Of a stretch of 64,000 nucleotides of DNA, positions 19,365 through 30,918 are shown piece by piece (the first letter of the stretch is position 1; every line of letters begins with the position of its first letter). The DNA lies in contig NZ_FOCV01000011.1 of NCBI RefSeq assembly GCF_900110205.1, positions 124,001 to 188,000 on the forward strand, read 5' to 3'. Source of the stretch: Rhizobium tibeticum (GTDB lineage Bacteria; Pseudomonadota; Alphaproteobacteria; Rhizobiales; Rhizobiaceae). Made by a program: the position numbers and the translations under genes. The notes under the pieces were generated by a model that was not told the origin of the DNA, made no database searches, and was given only the letters and a program-made list of their open reading frames with translations.

Positions 19365-19727
19365 ATGCTGAAGTTTACCGAAGAACACGAGTGGCTGAAG
19401 ATCGAGGGCGGTGTCGCGACGGTCGGCATCACCACCTACGCCGTTGAACAGCTCGGCGATCTAGTTTTCGTCGAACTGCCGGAAGTCGGTGCCACCTTCT
19501 CCAAGAACGACAATGCCGCAACCGTCGAATCCGTGAAGGCTGCCTCCGACGTCTATTGTCCGCTTGACGGCGAGATCACCGAAGTCAATCCGGCAATTGC
19601 TGCCGATCCGTCGCTGGTCAATTCGGACCCGCAGGGCGCCGGCTGGTTCTTCAAGCTCAAGCTTGCAAACACCGCCGATGCCGATGGCCTGCTCGACGAG
19701 GCGGCCTACAAGGAGCTCACCGCGTAA
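19365..19727 (+). CDS. gcvH: Glycine cleavage H protein
   Basis: 120 residues, typical of the small lipoyl carrier. The motif ESVKAAS places the lipoylated lysine at residue 58, and EEHEWL at the start and GWFFKLKL near the end are family landmarks. GcvH shuttles the aminomethyl group between GcvP, GcvT and lipoamide dehydrogenase. GGAGAG lies ahead of the ATG. It is 24 bp after gcvT, and its stop codon shares one base with the gcvP start (TAATG), so the two are translationally coupled. Confidence 0.97.
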   Translation: MLKFTEEHEWLKIEGGVATVGITTYAVEQLGDLVFVELPEVGATFSKNDNAATVESVKAASDVYCPLDGEITEVNPAIAADPSLVNSDPQGAGWFFKLKLANTADADGLLDEAAYKELTA

Positions 19728-22591
19728 TGACGACGCCGACAGAATTCCAGTTCACCGACTACCAGCCCTATGACTTTGCCAACCGTCGTCACATTGGCCC
19801 GTCACCTGCCGAAATGACGGATATGTTGAAGGTCATCGGCTACAACAGCCTCGACAACCTGATCGACGCCACCGTGCCGCCCTCCATCCGCCAGAAGGCG
19901 CCGCTCGTCTGGGGCGCACCGATGACGGAACGCGAGGCGCTCGACAAGCTGCGCGAGACCGCCAACAAGAACAAGGTCCTCGTCTCTCTGATCGGCCAGG
20001 GTTACTACGGCACGATCACACCACCGGTCATTCAGCGCAACATCCTAGAAAATCCGGCCTGGTACACGGCCTATACGCCTTACCAGCCGGAAATCTCCCA
20101 GGGCCGATTGGAAGCGCTGCTGAATTACCAGACGATGATCTGCGACCTCACCGGCCTCGACGTCGCCAATGCCTCGCTTCTCGACGAAGCGACAGCGGCC
20201 GCAGAAGGCATGGCAATGGCCGAGCGCGTCTCGAAGTCGAAGGCCAAGGCCTTCTTCGTCGACGCCGCCTGCCATCCGCAGACGATCGAGCTGATCAAGA
20301 CCCGCGCCGAGCCGCTCGGCTGGAGCGTCGTCGTCGGCAACCCCTTCACCGATCTCGATCCGGTCGACGTATTTGGCGCCATCTTCCAGTATCCGGGCAC
20401 GCACGGCCACGTGCATGATTTCACCGGCCTGATCTCGCGCCTGCACCAGACCGGCGCCATCGCCATCGTTGCCGCGGACATCCTGGCACTGACACTCTTG
20501 AAATCGCCCGGCGAAATGGGCGCCGACATCGCCATCGGCAATTCGCAGCGCTTCGGCGTTCCGGTCGGCTATGGCGGCCCGCATGCGGCCTACATGTCGG
20601 TCAAGGACGCCCACAAGCGCTCCATGCCCGGCCGTCTCGTCGGCGTCTCGGTCGATGCCCGCGGCAACCGCGCCTACCGCCTGTCGCTGCAGACCCGCGA
20701 GCAGCACATCCGTCGCGAAAAAGCCACGTCGAACATCTGCACCGCGCAGGTGCTCCTCGCCGTCATGGCCTCCATGTATGCCGTCTTCCACGGCCCGAAG
20801 GGCATCAAGGCGATCGCCCAGCAGGTCCATCAGAAGGCCGTGCTGATGGCCAAGGGCTTGGAAAGGCTCGGCTACACCATCGAGCCGAAAACCTTCTTCG
20901 ACACCATCACCGTCGATGTCGGCCACATGCAGGGCGTCATCCTGCGCGCGGCTGTCGCCGAGGGTGTGAACCTGCGCAAGGTCGGCGCCACGAAGATCGG
21001 CATGAGCCTTGACGAGCGCACCCGCCCGGCAACGCTGGAAGCTGTCTGGCGCGCTTTCGGCGGCAACTTCGCCGTTGCCGATTTCGAGCCTGGCTATCGT
21101 CTGCCGAAGGGCCTCGCCCGCACCAGCGAATACCTGACGCATCCGATCTTCCACATGAACCGCGCCGAAAGTGAGATGACCCGCTATATCAGGCGTCTGT
21201 CGGACCGAGATCTGGCACTCGACCGCTCGATGATCCCGCTCGGCTCCTGCACGATGAAGCTGAATGCCACGGCCGAAATGCTGCCGATCACCTGGCCCGA
21301 GTTTTCCGACATTCACCCCTTCGTGCCGCCAGACCAGGCGCTCGGCTATCGCGAGATGATCGACGATCTCACCGAAAAGCTCTGCGCCGTCACCGGCTAT
21401 GACGCCTTCTCCATGCAGCCGAACTCCGGCGCGCAGGGCGAATATGCGGGCCTCTTGACGATCCGCAACTTCCATATCGCCAACGGCAATGGTCACCGCG
21501 ACGTCTGCCTGATCCCGACCTCGGCCCACGGCACCAACCCGGCCTCGGCCCAGATGGTCGGCATGAAGGTCGTTGTCGTCAAGGTTCGCGAAAACGGCGA
21601 TATTGACCTCGGCGATTTCCGCGCCAAGGCCGAGCAGTATGCGGACAATCTCTCCTGCTGCATGATCACCTACCCCTCGACGCACGGCGTCTTTGAGGAA
21701 ACCGTCAAGGAAATCTGCGACCTCGTGCACAGCCACGGCGGCCAGGTCTATCTCGACGGCGCCAACATGAACGCCATGGTCGGCCTGTCCCGCCCTGGTG
21801 ACATCGGCTCAGACGTTTCCCACCTCAACTTGCACAAGACCTTCTGCATCCCGCATGGCGGCGGCGGTCCCGGCATGGGCCCGATCGGCGTCAAGGCGCA
21901 TCTGGCGCCCTACCTCCCCGGCCACCCGCAAACGGACGGACGTTCCGGCGCGGTCTCGGCGGCGGCCTTCGGCTCGGCCTCGATCCTGCCGATCTCCTGG
22001 AGCTACTGCCTGATGATGGGCGGCGAAGGGCTGACGCAGGCGACCAAGGTGGCGATCCTAAACGCCAACTACATCGCGGCACGGCTCAAAGGCGCCTATG
22101 ACGTGCTTTACAAGTCCGAGGCCGGACGTGTGGCGCATGAGTGCATCATCGACACCCGCCCGCTGGTGGAAAGCGCCGGCGTCACCGTCGACGACGTCGC
22201 CAAGCGCCTGATCGATTGCGGCTTCCATGCGCCGACCATGAGCTGGCCGGTTGCGGGCACGCTGATGATCGAGCCGACGGAATCGGAAACGAAGGCCGAA
22301 CTTGACCGCTTCTGCGAAGCTATGCTTGCCATCCGCCAGGAAGCCCGCGATATCGAGGAAGGCCGCTCCGACAAGGCCAACAATCCGCTGAAGAACGCCC
22401 CGCACACCGTCGAAGACCTCGTCGGCGAATGGGATCGTCCGTATAGCCGCGAACAGGCCTGCTTCCCGCCGGGCGCCTTCCGGGTGGACAAGTACTGGTC
22501 CCCGGTCAACCGCGTCGACAACGTCTTCGGCGACCGCAACCTGATCTGCACCTGCCCGCCGGTCGAAAGCTACGCGGAAGCGGCTGAATAA
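19727..22591 (+). CDS. gcvP: Glycine dehydrogenase (decarboxylating), P protein
   Basis: 954 residues, a full-length fused P protein with two PLP-enzyme halves. [18 protein letters not shown] in the second half contains the lysine that binds pyridoxal phosphate, and the [11 protein letters not shown] block is conserved. GcvP decarboxylates glycine and passes the aminomethyl group to GcvH, giving CO2 and, with the rest of the system, methylene-THF and NADH. Strong codon bias leaves very long open frames on the opposite strand; these are artefacts. It is the last gene of gcvTHP. Confidence 0.97.
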   Translation: MTTPTEFQFTDYQPYDFANRRHIGPSPAEMTDMLKVIGYNSLDNLIDATVPPSIRQKAPLVWGAPMTEREALDKLRETANKNKVLVSLIGQGYYGTITPPVIQRNILENPAWYTAYTPYQPEISQGRLEALLNYQTMICDLTGLDVANASLLDEATAAAEGMAMAERVSKSKAKAFFVDAACHPQTIELIKTRAEPLGWSVVVGNPFTDLDPVDVFGAIFQYPGTHGHVHDFTGLISRLHQTGAIAIVAADILALTLLKSPGEMGADIAIGNSQRFGVPVGYGGPHAAYMSVKDAHKRSMPGRLVGVSVDARGNRAYRLSLQTREQHIRREKATSNICTAQVLLAVMASMYAVFHGPKGIKAIAQQVHQKAVLMAKGLERLGYTIEPKTFFDTITVDVGHMQGVILRAAVAEGVNLRKVGATKIGMSLDERTRPATLEAVWRAFGGNFAVADFEPGYRLPKGLARTSEYLTHPIFHMNRAESEMTRYIRRLSDRDLALDRSMIPLGSCTMKLNATAEMLPITWPEFSDIHPFVPPDQALGYREMIDDLTEKLCAVTGYDAFSMQPNSGAQGEYAGLLTIRNFHIANGNGHRDVCLIPTSAHGTNPASAQMVGMKVVVVKVRENGDIDLGDFRAKAEQYADNLSCCMITYPSTHGVFEETVKEICDLVHSHGGQVYLDGANMNAMVGLSRPGDIGSDVSHLNLHKTFCIPHGGGGPGMGPIGVKAHLAPYLPGHPQTDGRSGAVSAAAFGSASILPISWSYCLMMGGEGLTQATKVAILNANYIAARLKGAYDVLYKSEAGRVAHECIIDTRPLVESAGVTVDDVAKRLIDCGFHAPTMSWPVAGTLMIEPTESETKAELDRFCEAMLAIRQEARDIEEGRSDKANNPLKNAPHTVEDLVGEWDRPYSREQACFPPGAFRVDKYWSPVNRVDNVFGDRNLICTCPPVESYAEAAE

Positions 22592-22604
22592 TGACACCTC
22601 TCGG

Positions 22605-22628
22605 TCCCTCCCCCTTGTGGGGAGGGGT
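22605..22628. repeat. Short palindromic repeat after gcvP
   Basis: The sequence CCCTCCCCC-TTGT-GGGGAGGGG forms an imperfect stem-loop just after the gcvP stop. Palindromes of this kind are common between genes in Rhizobiales genomes as short interspersed repeats. Here it may also act as a transcription end or mRNA-stabilising hairpin for gcvTHP. Only one copy is evident in this window. Confidence 0.5.
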
Positions 22629-22690
22629 TGGGAAGGCGTAAGCATCCGCACCACCGAAAACCCGCGATGCAAACACAGGTCACCCACCCC

Positions 22691-22960
22691 ATGGCAAAAT
22701 CCGACAGCGATATCACCCAGGCACTCTGGCCAAAGCCAGTGCTCTTGGCGCTAGAAGAAGCCGGCCAGTACGTGACGATCGACACAACTCAGGCCGCCTC
22801 CTGGGCGATGATCGAGGACTGGCCGACCGAAGACGGGCCGGCACTCGACAAGGCCCTACTGGTCTGCGCCGACGTCATCAAGGGCAAGCGCACCAACGAC
22901 GATGCCCGCAAAGCCTTCATCGCCGCCGCTGTCGAGGCCGGCATCGACATCAAGAGCTGA
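22691..22960 (+). CDS. DUF982-family protein
   Basis: About 89 residues. The pattern KPVLLALEEAGQYVTIDT, then SWAMIEDWPTEDGPALDKAL, and a C-terminal ARKAFIAAAVEAGI matches DUF982, a family common in rhizobia and of unknown function. The protein is small and soluble. The ATG at 22691 is my choice because the family usually begins close to this point; an ATG at 22667 is also possible. It follows gcvP by about 100 bp, separated by a palindrome. Confidence 0.75.
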   Translation: MAKSDSDITQALWPKPVLLALEEAGQYVTIDTTQAASWAMIEDWPTEDGPALDKALLVCADVIKGKRTNDDARKAFIAAAVEAGIDIKS

Positions 22961-23013
22961 CCGCTCGGTTGCACTCTTGTGTCGGCGTTCGCAGGGAGCA
23001 GCGGAGATTTTCG

Positions 23014-23796
23014 CTAGCCCTTCTGTTGCCCCGCTGCCTCCAGAATCAACCCTGCAATGGCGTCCGGGTGCGAAATCAACGATAGATGGCTGGATTTCAG
23101 CTCGATGGTGTTGGCGCCCATACGCTTGGCCATGAAGCGTTCGAGGTCTGGATTGATGGTTCGGTCTTCGGTGGAAACGGCATACCAGCTCTGTTTTGAG
23201 CGCCATGCTGCCTGCGTCGTCTTACCCGTGAGTAGCGCCTTGTGGAACGGCTCCTGTACCGCATAGAGTACTTTCGCCTTCGCCTCAGGAAGATCTCCCG
23301 CAAAGTCACGCAGGAACGCCGCTTCAGTCAGTCGTCCCTCGTCTCCATCAAAAACGATGCCTGCGGAAGCTGGCGGTGTCGGAAATGTCTTGGCAAGGGC
23401 CGTGTAGTCTTCGCCGGCATCAGGTGCACGCGCAGCAACATAAACAAGTGCCGATACGCTCGGATGCACGCCCGCTTCGGTAACCAGCATGCCGGAAAAA
23501 GAATGCCCGACCAGAACCGTCGGACCATCCTGCCGGTCGAGTACGCGCTGCACCGAGGCGACGGCCTCCGGCAGCGTCGTCAGCGGATTCTGCACGGCCG
23601 TGGCATTGAGCCCCGCGGCCTGCAAGCGCGCAATGACCTCCGACCAGCAGGAGCCGTCGGCAAACAGCCCGTGCGCCAGGACGACGTTTCGCGCCTTCGC
23701 CGGCGCTGCAGGCGCGGCTATGCCACGGGTTGAGATGAGGGAAGCGGCAGCGCTTGCAACGAGTGCCGCTGAGAAAGTCCGTCGGTTCATCATCAT
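23014..23796 (-). CDS. Secreted alpha/beta hydrolase
   Basis: 260 residues. The N-terminus MNRRTFSAALVASAAASL with an AAPAAP cleavage region resembles a Tat signal peptide (twin arginine followed by a hydrophobic stretch), so export to the periplasm is likely. The mature protein has the alpha/beta-hydrolase pattern: VVLAHGLFADGSCW (oxyanion region), nucleophile elbow GHSFSG, and a C-terminal HLSLISHPDAI block with the likely catalytic histidine. The substrate is unknown; relatives are called alpha/beta hydrolases or esterases. AGGGA precedes the first ATG. Confidence 0.85.
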   Translation of the reverse strand: MMMNRRTFSAALVASAAASLISTRGIAAPAAPAKARNVVLAHGLFADGSCWSEVIARLQAAGLNATAVQNPLTTLPEAVASVQRVLDRQDGPTVLVGHSFSGMLVTEAGVHPSVSALVYVAARAPDAGEDYTALAKTFPTPPASAGIVFDGDEGRLTEAAFLRDFAGDLPEAKAKVLYAVQEPFHKALLTGKTTQAAWRSKQSWYAVSTEDRTINPDLERFMAKRMGANTIELKSSHLSLISHPDAIAGLILEAAGQQKG

Positions 23797-24282
23797 GATC
23801 AGTTTCCCTGAGCGTTGAACAATCAGCTATGCGCGCGCAAGCCTCCGGCTCCGCACAAAGCTGATTGTGAAAATCTGCGTGGTTGGCTTTCCTGTCGCTG
23901 CCTCAGTAGCGTCACTGGCGCTGTACGACCCTACGAAACGACCAGTTTACAAGGCGCTTCACAAGTGCTTTGCGCATGGTGGTCGTTTCAGAGATGAATC
24001 TATTCGCCACCAACCGCTCGGTCAATCGGGCACGCGCTACACATAGGTATAGGTGGCGTAGGGAAGGGAATAGAGTGCCCGTGCAAGGCATTTGGTGGCC
24101 CAACCGGGCGCTACCGACGGTTCCTGCGCCAACGACAGGTAAGCCGCCATGCCCCCCTTGCGCCGCCGGTAACAAGAATGCGTTTAGTCATAATGGCTCG
24201 CATTGTGTCCCAAGGCCTGCACGCATATCGCGAATTATGTCACTCTTCAATCTGCCGGAGCCGTGGCGCTACAGAGGCGTAT
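23797..24282. other. 486-bp intergenic stretch without a convincing gene
   Basis: No reading frame here is convincing on either strand. The reverse strand from 24191 to about 24148 reads MTKRILVTGGARG, which looks like the beginning of a short-chain dehydrogenase, but it breaks down at once, and the continuation in another frame contains a GAGTVG motif. This may be a remnant of a truncated NAD-binding protein gene. The promoters of the two flanking genes do not both fall here, because the LysE gene is read leftward into this stretch. Confidence 0.35.
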
Positions 24283-24900
24283 TTAAAGGAGCGAATAGCC
24301 TCCGGAAGCGAGCGCTACGAGGCCGAAGAGGATCAACAGGTAGCTTGTTCCCCGCACGAGCTTTGTTGTGAAATCCCTTGGCAATTTGTTCCTGGCAAGG
24401 CTGACCGCACCGCTCAGAAAGAACCACCAGGCAAGCGATCCGCTAAAGACACCACCAACGATGACGGCCGAACTGAAGCGCCGTGTCTCTTCTGTCAGAC
24501 CAAAACCGGCAAATAGCGCACCGAATGAGAGAATCGTGGCCGGATTGGAGACCGTCAGCAAAAACGTCGCAAGCGTTGTGCCTATGAGCCCGACCGACCG
24601 GACATCGGCTGCCTGGACCGGATCATGCGTCAGTCCTCGATAACCCAGCGCGAGAAGCAATAGACCTCCGATGATCGCCAGAGGCAGTCTCGCTGCCGAC
24701 ATCGTCTCCTCGAAGACAGCGATGCCGGTGACCGCTGCTAGCGCATAACTGGCATCGCCGACCGCTGTCCCAAGGCCGCAGGAAAAACCTGCAGGAAAGC
24801 CGCGCTCCAGTGTGCGTTTGATACAGAGCATTCCGATCGGCCCGAGTGGCGCGGTGATAATGACACCCAGCAGAGCGCCCTTCGCAAACAGCAGCAGCAT
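24283..24900 (-). CDS. LysE/RhtB-family amino-acid exporter
   Basis: 205 residues with about six hydrophobic helices, the size of LysE-family translocators. The N-terminal region GVIITAPLGPIGMLCIKRTLERG is the typical first-helix signature with the conserved PLGP and the arginine of the following loop, and FLLTVSNPATILSFGALFAGFG is the conserved NPxT segment. Members export amino acids or related metabolites; the substrate is not evident. It follows the suf operon on the same strand but lies beyond the terminator at 24987-25010. Confidence 0.88.
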   Translation of the reverse strand: MLLLFAKGALLGVIITAPLGPIGMLCIKRTLERGFPAGFSCGLGTAVGDASYALAAVTGIAVFEETMSAARLPLAIIGGLLLLALGYRGLTHDPVQAADVRSVGLIGTTLATFLLTVSNPATILSFGALFAGFGLTEETRRFSSAVIVGGVFSGSLAWWFFLSGAVSLARNKLPRDFTTKLVRGTSYLLILFGLVALASGGYSLL

Positions 24901-24986
24901 CGTTCAGTCGATTCCCTTCCGCAGGGGCAATCCCGCGGACTTTCAAAGAGTGCCCTTAAGGCGCTATCGCAACGAGGTAAAATGAA

Positions 24987-25010
24987 AAGGCCGCCGAAAC
25001 CGGCAGCCTT
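24987..25010 (-). terminator. Rho-independent terminator of the suf operon
   Basis: On the reverse strand AAGGCTGCCG and CGGCGGCCTT form a ten-base stem with one mismatch and a GTTT loop, followed by TTCATTTTACC. It lies about 27 bp after the sufA stop codon, the expected place for the end of the suf transcript. Confidence 0.8.
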
Positions 25011-25036
25011 CTCGAGAATTCGAACGATTGTGACAA

Positions 25037-25429
25037 TCAGTGCGCGGGAATGACGGCGTTGCCCTGAGCGGCGAGCGCCGCAAGATCCGCCGGCTTCAGT
25101 TCGACGGATTCACCGCAGCCGCAGGCCGAGGTCTGGTTCGGATTGGTGAAGGTGAAGCCAGAGCGCAACGTCGTGCTCTCGAAGCCCATTTCTGTGCCGA
25201 GCAGGTAGAGCACCGCGGACGGTTCGACCCAGACCTTGGCGCCTTCGCGCTCGATCAGGTCGTCCTTTCCATTCGGATCGGTCACGAGGTCGATGGTATA
25301 TTCCATCCCTGCGCAGCCGCCCTTCTTGATCCCGACGCGAATGCCCTTGGCCTCCGGTCCGGCGTTTTCGACGATCGCTTTCACGCGGTTCGCTGCAGCT
25401 TCCGTCATGCTCATTATTGCAAAGCCCAT
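25037..25429 (-). CDS. sufA: A-type Fe-S cluster carrier SufA
   Basis: 130 residues. The three A-type carrier cysteines are visible: one in KKGGCAGMEY and two in SACGCGESV near the C-terminus. SufA accepts clusters from SufBCD and hands them to apoproteins. AAGGAG eight bases before the ATG supports the start at 25429. It is the last gene of the leftward suf operon, 135 bp after the SufT-like gene and ahead of a terminator. Confidence 0.92.
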   Translation of the reverse strand: MGFAIMSMTEAAANRVKAIVENAGPEAKGIRVGIKKGGCAGMEYTIDLVTDPNGKDDLIEREGAKVWVEPSAVLYLLGTEMGFESTTLRSGFTFTNPNQTSACGCGESVELKPADLAALAAQGNAVIPAH

Positions 25430-25564
25430 CGGCTTCTACTCCTTCCGCGCGCGGATTCAAGGTCCGGCGTTTCACGATTCAAATGTAGTGCCAGCAGCTT
25501 AACCGATCAATACCAGCCTGCTGTATGAGCCTGTCCGAAAAGTCTGCAACATTTCGCCGTCATG

Positions 25565-25945
25565 CTAGTACCAGCCGACTGCGACCTGCGCCTCTTCCGA
25601 CATGCGGTCCGGCGTCCACGGCGGATCGAAGGTCATTTCGACCTCGACGCCGGATACACCCTCGACCGCGCCGACGGCATTCTCGACCCAGCCGGGCATC
25701 TCGCCGGCTACCGGGCATCCGGGCGCCGTTAGCGTCATCATGACCTTCACCATACGGTCGTCTTCGATATCGATCTTGTAGATCAATCCGAGTTCGAAGA
25801 TGTCGGCCGGGATCTCAGGGTCGTAGACGGTCTTGAGCGCCGAAATCACATCGTCGCTGAGCCGCGCTAGTTCATCGGCCGGAATGCTGGAATGCACGAT
25901 GCCTTCGCGCACGTCGATCTTCTGTTCGCTTTCGCCCAGGCTCAT
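25565..25945 (-). CDS. sufT: SufT-like Fe-S assembly protein (DUF59/MIP18 family)
   Basis: 126 residues. The core VYDPEIPADIFELGLIY followed by VMMTLTAPGCPVAGEMPGW is the DUF59/MIP18 signature with the invariant cysteine in the APGCP loop. Such proteins assist maturation or transfer of iron-sulfur clusters. It is encoded between sufS and sufA on the same strand, 11 bp after the sufS stop, and corresponds to the gene called sufX in the Agrobacterium suf operon. Confidence 0.92.
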   Translation of the reverse strand: MSLGESEQKIDVREGIVHSSIPADELARLSDDVISALKTVYDPEIPADIFELGLIYKIDIEDDRMVKVMMTLTAPGCPVAGEMPGWVENAVGAVEGVSGVEVEMTFDPPWTPDRMSEEAQVAVGWY

Positions 25946-25956
25946 TTGGACACTCC

Positions 25957-27198
25957 TTAAGCAAAGAACTTGCGCGCGTATTCCAGCGCATCGGCCAAGG
26001 CATCGACCTCGGCGCGTGTATTATACATCCCGAAGGACGCCCGGCATGTGGAGGTGACGCCGAAGCGTTTCAAGAGCGGCATGGCGCAATGCGTGCCTGC
26101 GCGCACTGCAACACCCTGGCGGTCGATCACCATCGACACGTCATGCGCATGCAGACCGGCTAGCTCGAAAGAGAAGATGCCGCCCTTGCCCGGCGCCGTG
26201 CCGAAGACCCTCAGCGAATTGACCGCCTGTAGGCGCTCTGCGGCATAGGCGGCGAGATTCGCCTCATGGCGGGCGATCGCCTCGCGGCCGACCTTGTCGA
26301 TGTAGTCGAGCGCATAACCGAGCCCGATCGCCTGCACGATCGGCGGCGTCCCGGCTTCGAAGCGATGCGGCGGATCATTGTAGGTCACGGTATCTTCCGT
26401 CACCTCGAAGATCATTTCGCCACCGCCCTGGAAGGGCCGCATCTCGCGAAGCCGCTCCTTCTTGCCGTAGAGCACGCCGATCCCGGACGGGCCATAGAGC
26501 TTGTGGCCGGTCATCACGTACCAGTCGCAATCGATGTCTTGTACGTCGACAGGCATATGGACGGCTCCCTGCGACCCGTCGACGAGAACCGGAATGCCAC
26601 GCTCATGCGCGATGCGGCAGATTTCCTTGACCGGCACCACGGTGCCGAGCGCATTCGACATATGCGTGATGGCGACGAGCTTCGTGCGCTCGGTCAGGCT
26701 CTTTTCGAAATCCTCGATATGGAAGGCACCCTCGTCATCAACAGGCACCCAAACCAGCTTGGCGCCCTGTCGCTCTCTGATGAAATGCCAGGGCACGATG
26801 TTGGAGTGATGCTCCATGATCGAGATGACGATCTCGTCGCCCTCTCCGAGCTTCGGCATGCCCCAGCCATAGGCGACTGTATTGATTGCCTCCGTCGACG
26901 ACTTCGTGAACACGATGTCGTTGACATCAGGCGCGTTCAGGAAGCGCCGCACCTTTTCGCGTGCGCCTTCATACGCGTCGGTCGCAGCGTTCGAAAGGAA
27001 ATGCAGACCACGGTGAACATTCGCATATTCGCTCGAATAGGCGTGCGAAATCGCGTCTATAACCGCCTGCGGCTTCTGCGCGGAGGCACCGTTGTCCAGA
27101 TAGACCAGCGGCTTGCCGTAGACTTCCTTCGCAAGGATCGGAAAATCCTTGCGAATGGCTTCGACGTCGTATGAGGTTGCCGGAACTATCTTGTCCAT
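25957..27198 (-). CDS. sufS: SufS-type cysteine desulfurase
   Basis: 413 residues, the length of group II desulfurases. VMTGHKLYGPSGIG holds the PLP lysine, and RAGTHCAMPLLKR in the C-terminal part holds the catalytic cysteine in the short loop typical of SufS. The enzyme takes sulfur from cysteine and supplies it as persulfide for cluster assembly. I see no sufE in this window. It follows sufD by 12 bp and precedes the SufT-like gene, within the suf operon. Confidence 0.95.
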   Translation of the reverse strand: MDKIVPATSYDVEAIRKDFPILAKEVYGKPLVYLDNGASAQKPQAVIDAISHAYSSEYANVHRGLHFLSNAATDAYEGAREKVRRFLNAPDVNDIVFTKSSTEAINTVAYGWGMPKLGEGDEIVISIMEHHSNIVPWHFIRERQGAKLVWVPVDDEGAFHIEDFEKSLTERTKLVAITHMSNALGTVVPVKEICRIAHERGIPVLVDGSQGAVHMPVDVQDIDCDWYVMTGHKLYGPSGIGVLYGKKERLREMRPFQGGGEMIFEVTEDTVTYNDPPHRFEAGTPPIVQAIGLGYALDYIDKVGREAIARHEANLAAYAAERLQAVNSLRVFGTAPGKGGIFSFELAGLHAHDVSMVIDRQGVAVRAGTHCAMPLLKRFGVTSTCRASFGMYNTRAEVDALADALEYARKFFA

Positions 27199-27210
27199 GG
27201 CGCTATCCGA

Positions 27211-28485
27211 TCAGGCGTGTTTTTCGAGCCAGGCCGAAATGACGCTTTCCAGCGACTCGACCAGGGCTTCATCTTCGAGTTCTTCGACGATCTCGGCAAC
27301 GAAGGCATTGACGAGCATTGCGCGCGCCTTGTTCTCCGGAATGCCGCGCGCCATCATGTAGTAAAGATGGTTGTAGTCGATGTCGGCAACCGTCGCACCG
27401 TGGCCGCACTGAACGTCGTCAGCGAAAATCTCGAGTTCCGGCTTCACCGAGAATTCAGCATCGTCGGACATTAGCAAAGTGTTGCACGCCATCTTGGCGT
27501 CGGTCTTCTGCGCATCAGGGGCGACACGGATCATGCCTTGGAAGACGCCCTTGGCACGGTCGAAGACGACGTTGCGGATCACGTCGGTGGAGCCCGTATG
27601 CGGAACGTTATGGCCGAGAACCATGGTAACGTCGGTATGCGTTTCAGCGCCAAGCAGGTTGATACCACGAAGCGTCAGGTCGGCGCCCTCGCCCGTTACC
27701 TTGATGTGCAACTCCTGGCGGACCAGCTTACCGCCGGCATTGATGATGAAAAGCTTCAGCTTGGCATCGGCACCGAGATCGACACGGATCTGGCCGAGGT
27801 GCGTATCCGCGGCGCCCTGCTGCTGGACAATGATCCAGGTGAGCTCCGTCCCCTCGCCAACCGTGACGTCACTGACGTGAGACACGAAGGCGGCATCGGA
27901 GGTCACTGCAAGGTGACGTTCGATGACCGTCGCCTTTACATTTGCGCCGAAGCTAACCGGCAGGCGTGTGTGCGTCTGGCCGCCAGCGTGAACGAACTGA
28001 ATCTCGAGCGGTTCCTCAAGCACAGTTTCGGCGGCGACGTCAATGACGTAGCCATTCCGCACGAAGCTGCCGTTGATGCGGCCGATCGCATCGTCACTGC
28101 CGAGTGCGCCGAGGCCGGTGGCAGCCGTGCCGTTCGAAAGCTGGGCCGCGTAGCCCGAAATGTCGAGGCCATCGACTGAAGCCTTCAGATCCGGCACACC
28201 CTGAATAACCGAAAGAACCGAGGATTTCTCAACCAGCGGGTCGCGGGCTTCCGAGCCGGCGTCGCCTGCCTGTTCCGGGATGGCGCGCAACAGTGTCTTG
28301 AGGTCGGTATAGTGCCAGGCCTCGATGCGGCGCGTCGGCAGGCCGGCCTTCTTCAGGTCGTCAAGCAGCCTGTCGCGGATGGCGATGACCGAACCGTCGC
28401 CCGGCAATTCGCCGATCTGGTTGTTGAAAGCCTCGATGAGCGCCGCTTCCGCGGTGGTCTGGTGGCTCGTCGTCTGCATGTTCAT
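27211..28485 (-). CDS. sufD: Fe-S assembly scaffold protein SufD
   Basis: 424 residues. The beta-helix core of SufB/SufD proteins is recognisable, with VKPELEIFADDVQCGHGATVAD (broken here only for the family signature) followed by YYMMARGIPENKARAMLVNAF. SufD pairs with SufB and SufC to form the scaffold that builds clusters. It lies between sufC and sufS on the same strand; a good AGG-containing site (AAAGGACG) precedes the ATG at 28485. Confidence 0.93.
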   Translation of the reverse strand: MNMQTTSHQTTAEAALIEAFNNQIGELPGDGSVIAIRDRLLDDLKKAGLPTRRIEAWHYTDLKTLLRAIPEQAGDAGSEARDPLVEKSSVLSVIQGVPDLKASVDGLDISGYAAQLSNGTAATGLGALGSDDAIGRINGSFVRNGYVIDVAAETVLEEPLEIQFVHAGGQTHTRLPVSFGANVKATVIERHLAVTSDAAFVSHVSDVTVGEGTELTWIIVQQQGAADTHLGQIRVDLGADAKLKLFIINAGGKLVRQELHIKVTGEGADLTLRGINLLGAETHTDVTMVLGHNVPHTGSTDVIRNVVFDRAKGVFQGMIRVAPDAQKTDAKMACNTLLMSDDAEFSVKPELEIFADDVQCGHGATVADIDYNHLYYMMARGIPENKARAMLVNAFVAEIVEELEDEALVESLESVISAWLEKHA

Positions 28486-28508
28486 GAGACTCGTCCTTTC
28501 CGCCCAGA

Positions 28509-29264
28509 TCAGGCTGCCGCGTCGATGATGTCGGCGTAGCCGTTGGCTTCCAGCTCATGCGCCAGTGACTTGTCGCCCGACTTGATCACCTGCCCCTTGT
28601 AGAGAACGTGAACCGTATCCGGAACGATATAGTCGAGCAGGCGCTGGTAGTGGGTGATGACGATGACAGCGCGGTCCGGCGAACGCAGCGCGTTGACGCC
28701 ATCGGCAACGATCTTCAGTGCATCGATGTCGAGACCACTGTCGGTTTCGTCGAGAACGCAAAGCTGCGGCTGCAGCAGCGCCATCTGCAGGATTTCGGCG
28801 CGCTTCTTCTCGCCGCCGGAGAAGCCGACGTTGAGCGGACGCTTCAGCATTTCGGTGTTGATCTGCAGCTTGCCGGCAGCGTCCTTGACAAGGCGCATGA
28901 AATCAGGCGTCTTCAGCTCGTCTTCGCCGCGTGCCTTGCGCTGTTCGTTCATCGCGACTTTGAGGAACTGCATGGTGGCAACACCGGGAATTTCGACTGG
29001 ATACTGGAACGCGAGGAAGATGCCCTTGGCGGCACGCTCGGCAGCATCGAGTTCCAGGATGCTCTCGCCGTTGTAAAGGATGTCGCCTTCGGTGACTTCG
29101 TAGTCTTCGCGGCCTGACAGGATGTAGGAGAGCGTCGACTTGCCAGAGCCATTCGGGCCCATGATGGCGGCAACTTCGCCAGCCTCTACCGTCAGGTTCA
29201 GGCCGCGGATGATCTCGGTGCCGTCTTCGGCGATGCGGGCGTGCAGGTTCTTAATTTCAAGCAT
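28509..29264 (-). CDS. sufC: Fe-S assembly ATPase SufC
   Basis: 251 residues, the size of SufC. Walker A is GPNGSGKST, the ABC signature is FSGGEKKR, and Walker B ends in LDETDSGLD, the variant typical of SufC. SufC hydrolyses ATP to drive structural changes in the SufB/SufD scaffold. The ATG at 29264 (MLEIKNLHARI) is preferred over an upstream extension because ABC ATPases start here. It sits between sufB (72 bp upstream) and sufD. Confidence 0.96.
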   Translation of the reverse strand: MLEIKNLHARIAEDGTEIIRGLNLTVEAGEVAAIMGPNGSGKSTLSYILSGREDYEVTEGDILYNGESILELDAAERAAKGIFLAFQYPVEIPGVATMQFLKVAMNEQRKARGEDELKTPDFMRLVKDAAGKLQINTEMLKRPLNVGFSGGEKKRAEILQMALLQPQLCVLDETDSGLDIDALKIVADGVNALRSPDRAVIVITHYQRLLDYIVPDTVHVLYKGQVIKSGDKSLAHELEANGYADIIDAAA

Positions 29265-29336
29265 GGTCTTGTCCCATAAAAAGCAATCGGAGAAAGGCGC
29301 GCTCCACGCGCCCTCGCGCATTCATGTCGTGTTGCG

Positions 29337-30806
<1,470 letters not shown>

Positions 30807-30918
30807 GTCATTCTCCAATCTCGCCGGAGAAAAGGTCCGGCAGCTTGTCGTTCGGGCAGTATCCTTTGCCTCGTATGTAGGTGGCCAAAAGGGACTTTTC
30901 AGCCCGAATGGCAAGCGG

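Noticed and set aside
20045..21736. A 563-codon open frame on the reverse strand inside gcvP.
   Set aside because: It is the mirror of a strongly biased, GC-rich gene; gcvP is a complete, clearly conserved protein across this entire stretch.
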